Shown here: piece after piece, positions 22,634-22,747 of the stretch
Layout of the letters: each line of letters starts with the position of its first letter
How positions within the stretch are numbered: position 1 is the first letter of the stretch
DNA from: Paramacrobiotus richtersi
Taxonomy: Eukaryota > Tardigrada > Eutardigrada > Parachela > Macrobiotidae
Assembly (NCBI GenBank): GCA_034698045.1
Contig: JAQGAU010000908.1
Location: 1 to 22,747, forward strand
Direction of reading: 5' to 3'
DNA: 22,747 bases
Notes under the pieces: generated by a model
Seen by the model: only the letters and a program-made list of their open reading frames with translations
Database searches by the model: none
Told to the model about the DNA's origin: nothing
Made by a program: the position numbers and the translations under genes

Positions 22634-22747
22634 CGAGCACAGCCTCTTCTCCATCACCATCATCGAACAAACCACCCGCTTCGAGCACATCACCGCCTGG
22701 GCCGTCTTCTCCGACACCCCCACCCGCCACCTCCCCCCCAACTGGTC
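22634..22747 (+). CDS. Internal exon of an unidentified gene leaving the window
   Basis: A pyrimidine-rich tract and acceptor TTGTACTGCAG precede a frame reading SEHSLFSITIIEQTTRF and then EHITAWAVFSDTPTRHLPP to the edge. Nearly every codon ends in C or G, like the last exon of U2AF2 and unlike the AT-rich sequence just upstream. There is no start codon, so at least one earlier exon must exist, and the gene continues past the right end. I do not recognise the family. The minus-strand frame here is Gly/Val-rich and reads less like protein. Confidence 0.5.

Overview
The window is eukaryotic and almost certainly from an animal. Every substantial gene is interrupted by GT-AG introns, most of them 50-120 nt, and the exons can be joined with consistent phase. 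Recognisable genes are the splicing factor U2AF large subunit, phosphoglycerate kinase (PGK) and the ciliary coiled-coil protein CCDC113/CFAP263. There is also a CCDC180-like coiled-coil protein and a pair of Ly6/uPAR-type three-finger membrane proteins. Short introns, short intergenic gaps and many divergent gene pairs suggest a compact invertebrate genome, perhaps a tardigrade or another small ecdysozoan. The sequence alone does not prove the taxon.

Layout from left to right. (1) 1-3872, minus: seven exons of a large coiled-coil protein resembling CCDC180, running off the left edge. (2) 4607-6572, plus: a four-exon U2AF65 gene, divergent from gene 1. (3) 7120-9488 and 10070-11959, both minus: two tandem paralogs encoding secreted, cysteine-containing, N-glycosylation-rich proteins of a family I do not recognise. 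The first carries a Ser/Thr-rich region and SGRAP repeats that the second lacks. (4) 12414-14186, plus: an eight-exon PGK with all principal catalytic residues but unusual changes in several near-invariant motifs. (5) 14498-16323, plus: an eight-exon CCDC113/CFAP263. (6) 16650-18829 and 19614-21504, both minus: two tandem paralogs, each with a signal peptide, a three-finger (Ly6/uPAR) cysteine domain, a Ser/Thr or acidic stalk, one C-terminal transmembrane helix and a short tail. (7) 21781-22096, plus: a small two-exon gene for a 63-residue basic protein. (8) 22634-22747, plus: an internal coding exon of a gene that leaves the right edge.

The genes do not form a pathway. Housekeeping and ciliary genes (U2AF65, PGK, CCDC113, CCDC180-like) are interleaved with two tandemly duplicated families of cell-surface or secreted cysteine proteins. 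These families are the most lineage-specific content. Members of each pair share exon phases and splice positions but differ strongly in their low-complexity and tail regions.

No tRNA, rRNA, transposon or CRISPR structure was recognised. Exon joins were built by hand from splice consensus, reading-frame continuity and, for the paralog pairs, agreement between copies. Where a boundary is uncertain this is stated.
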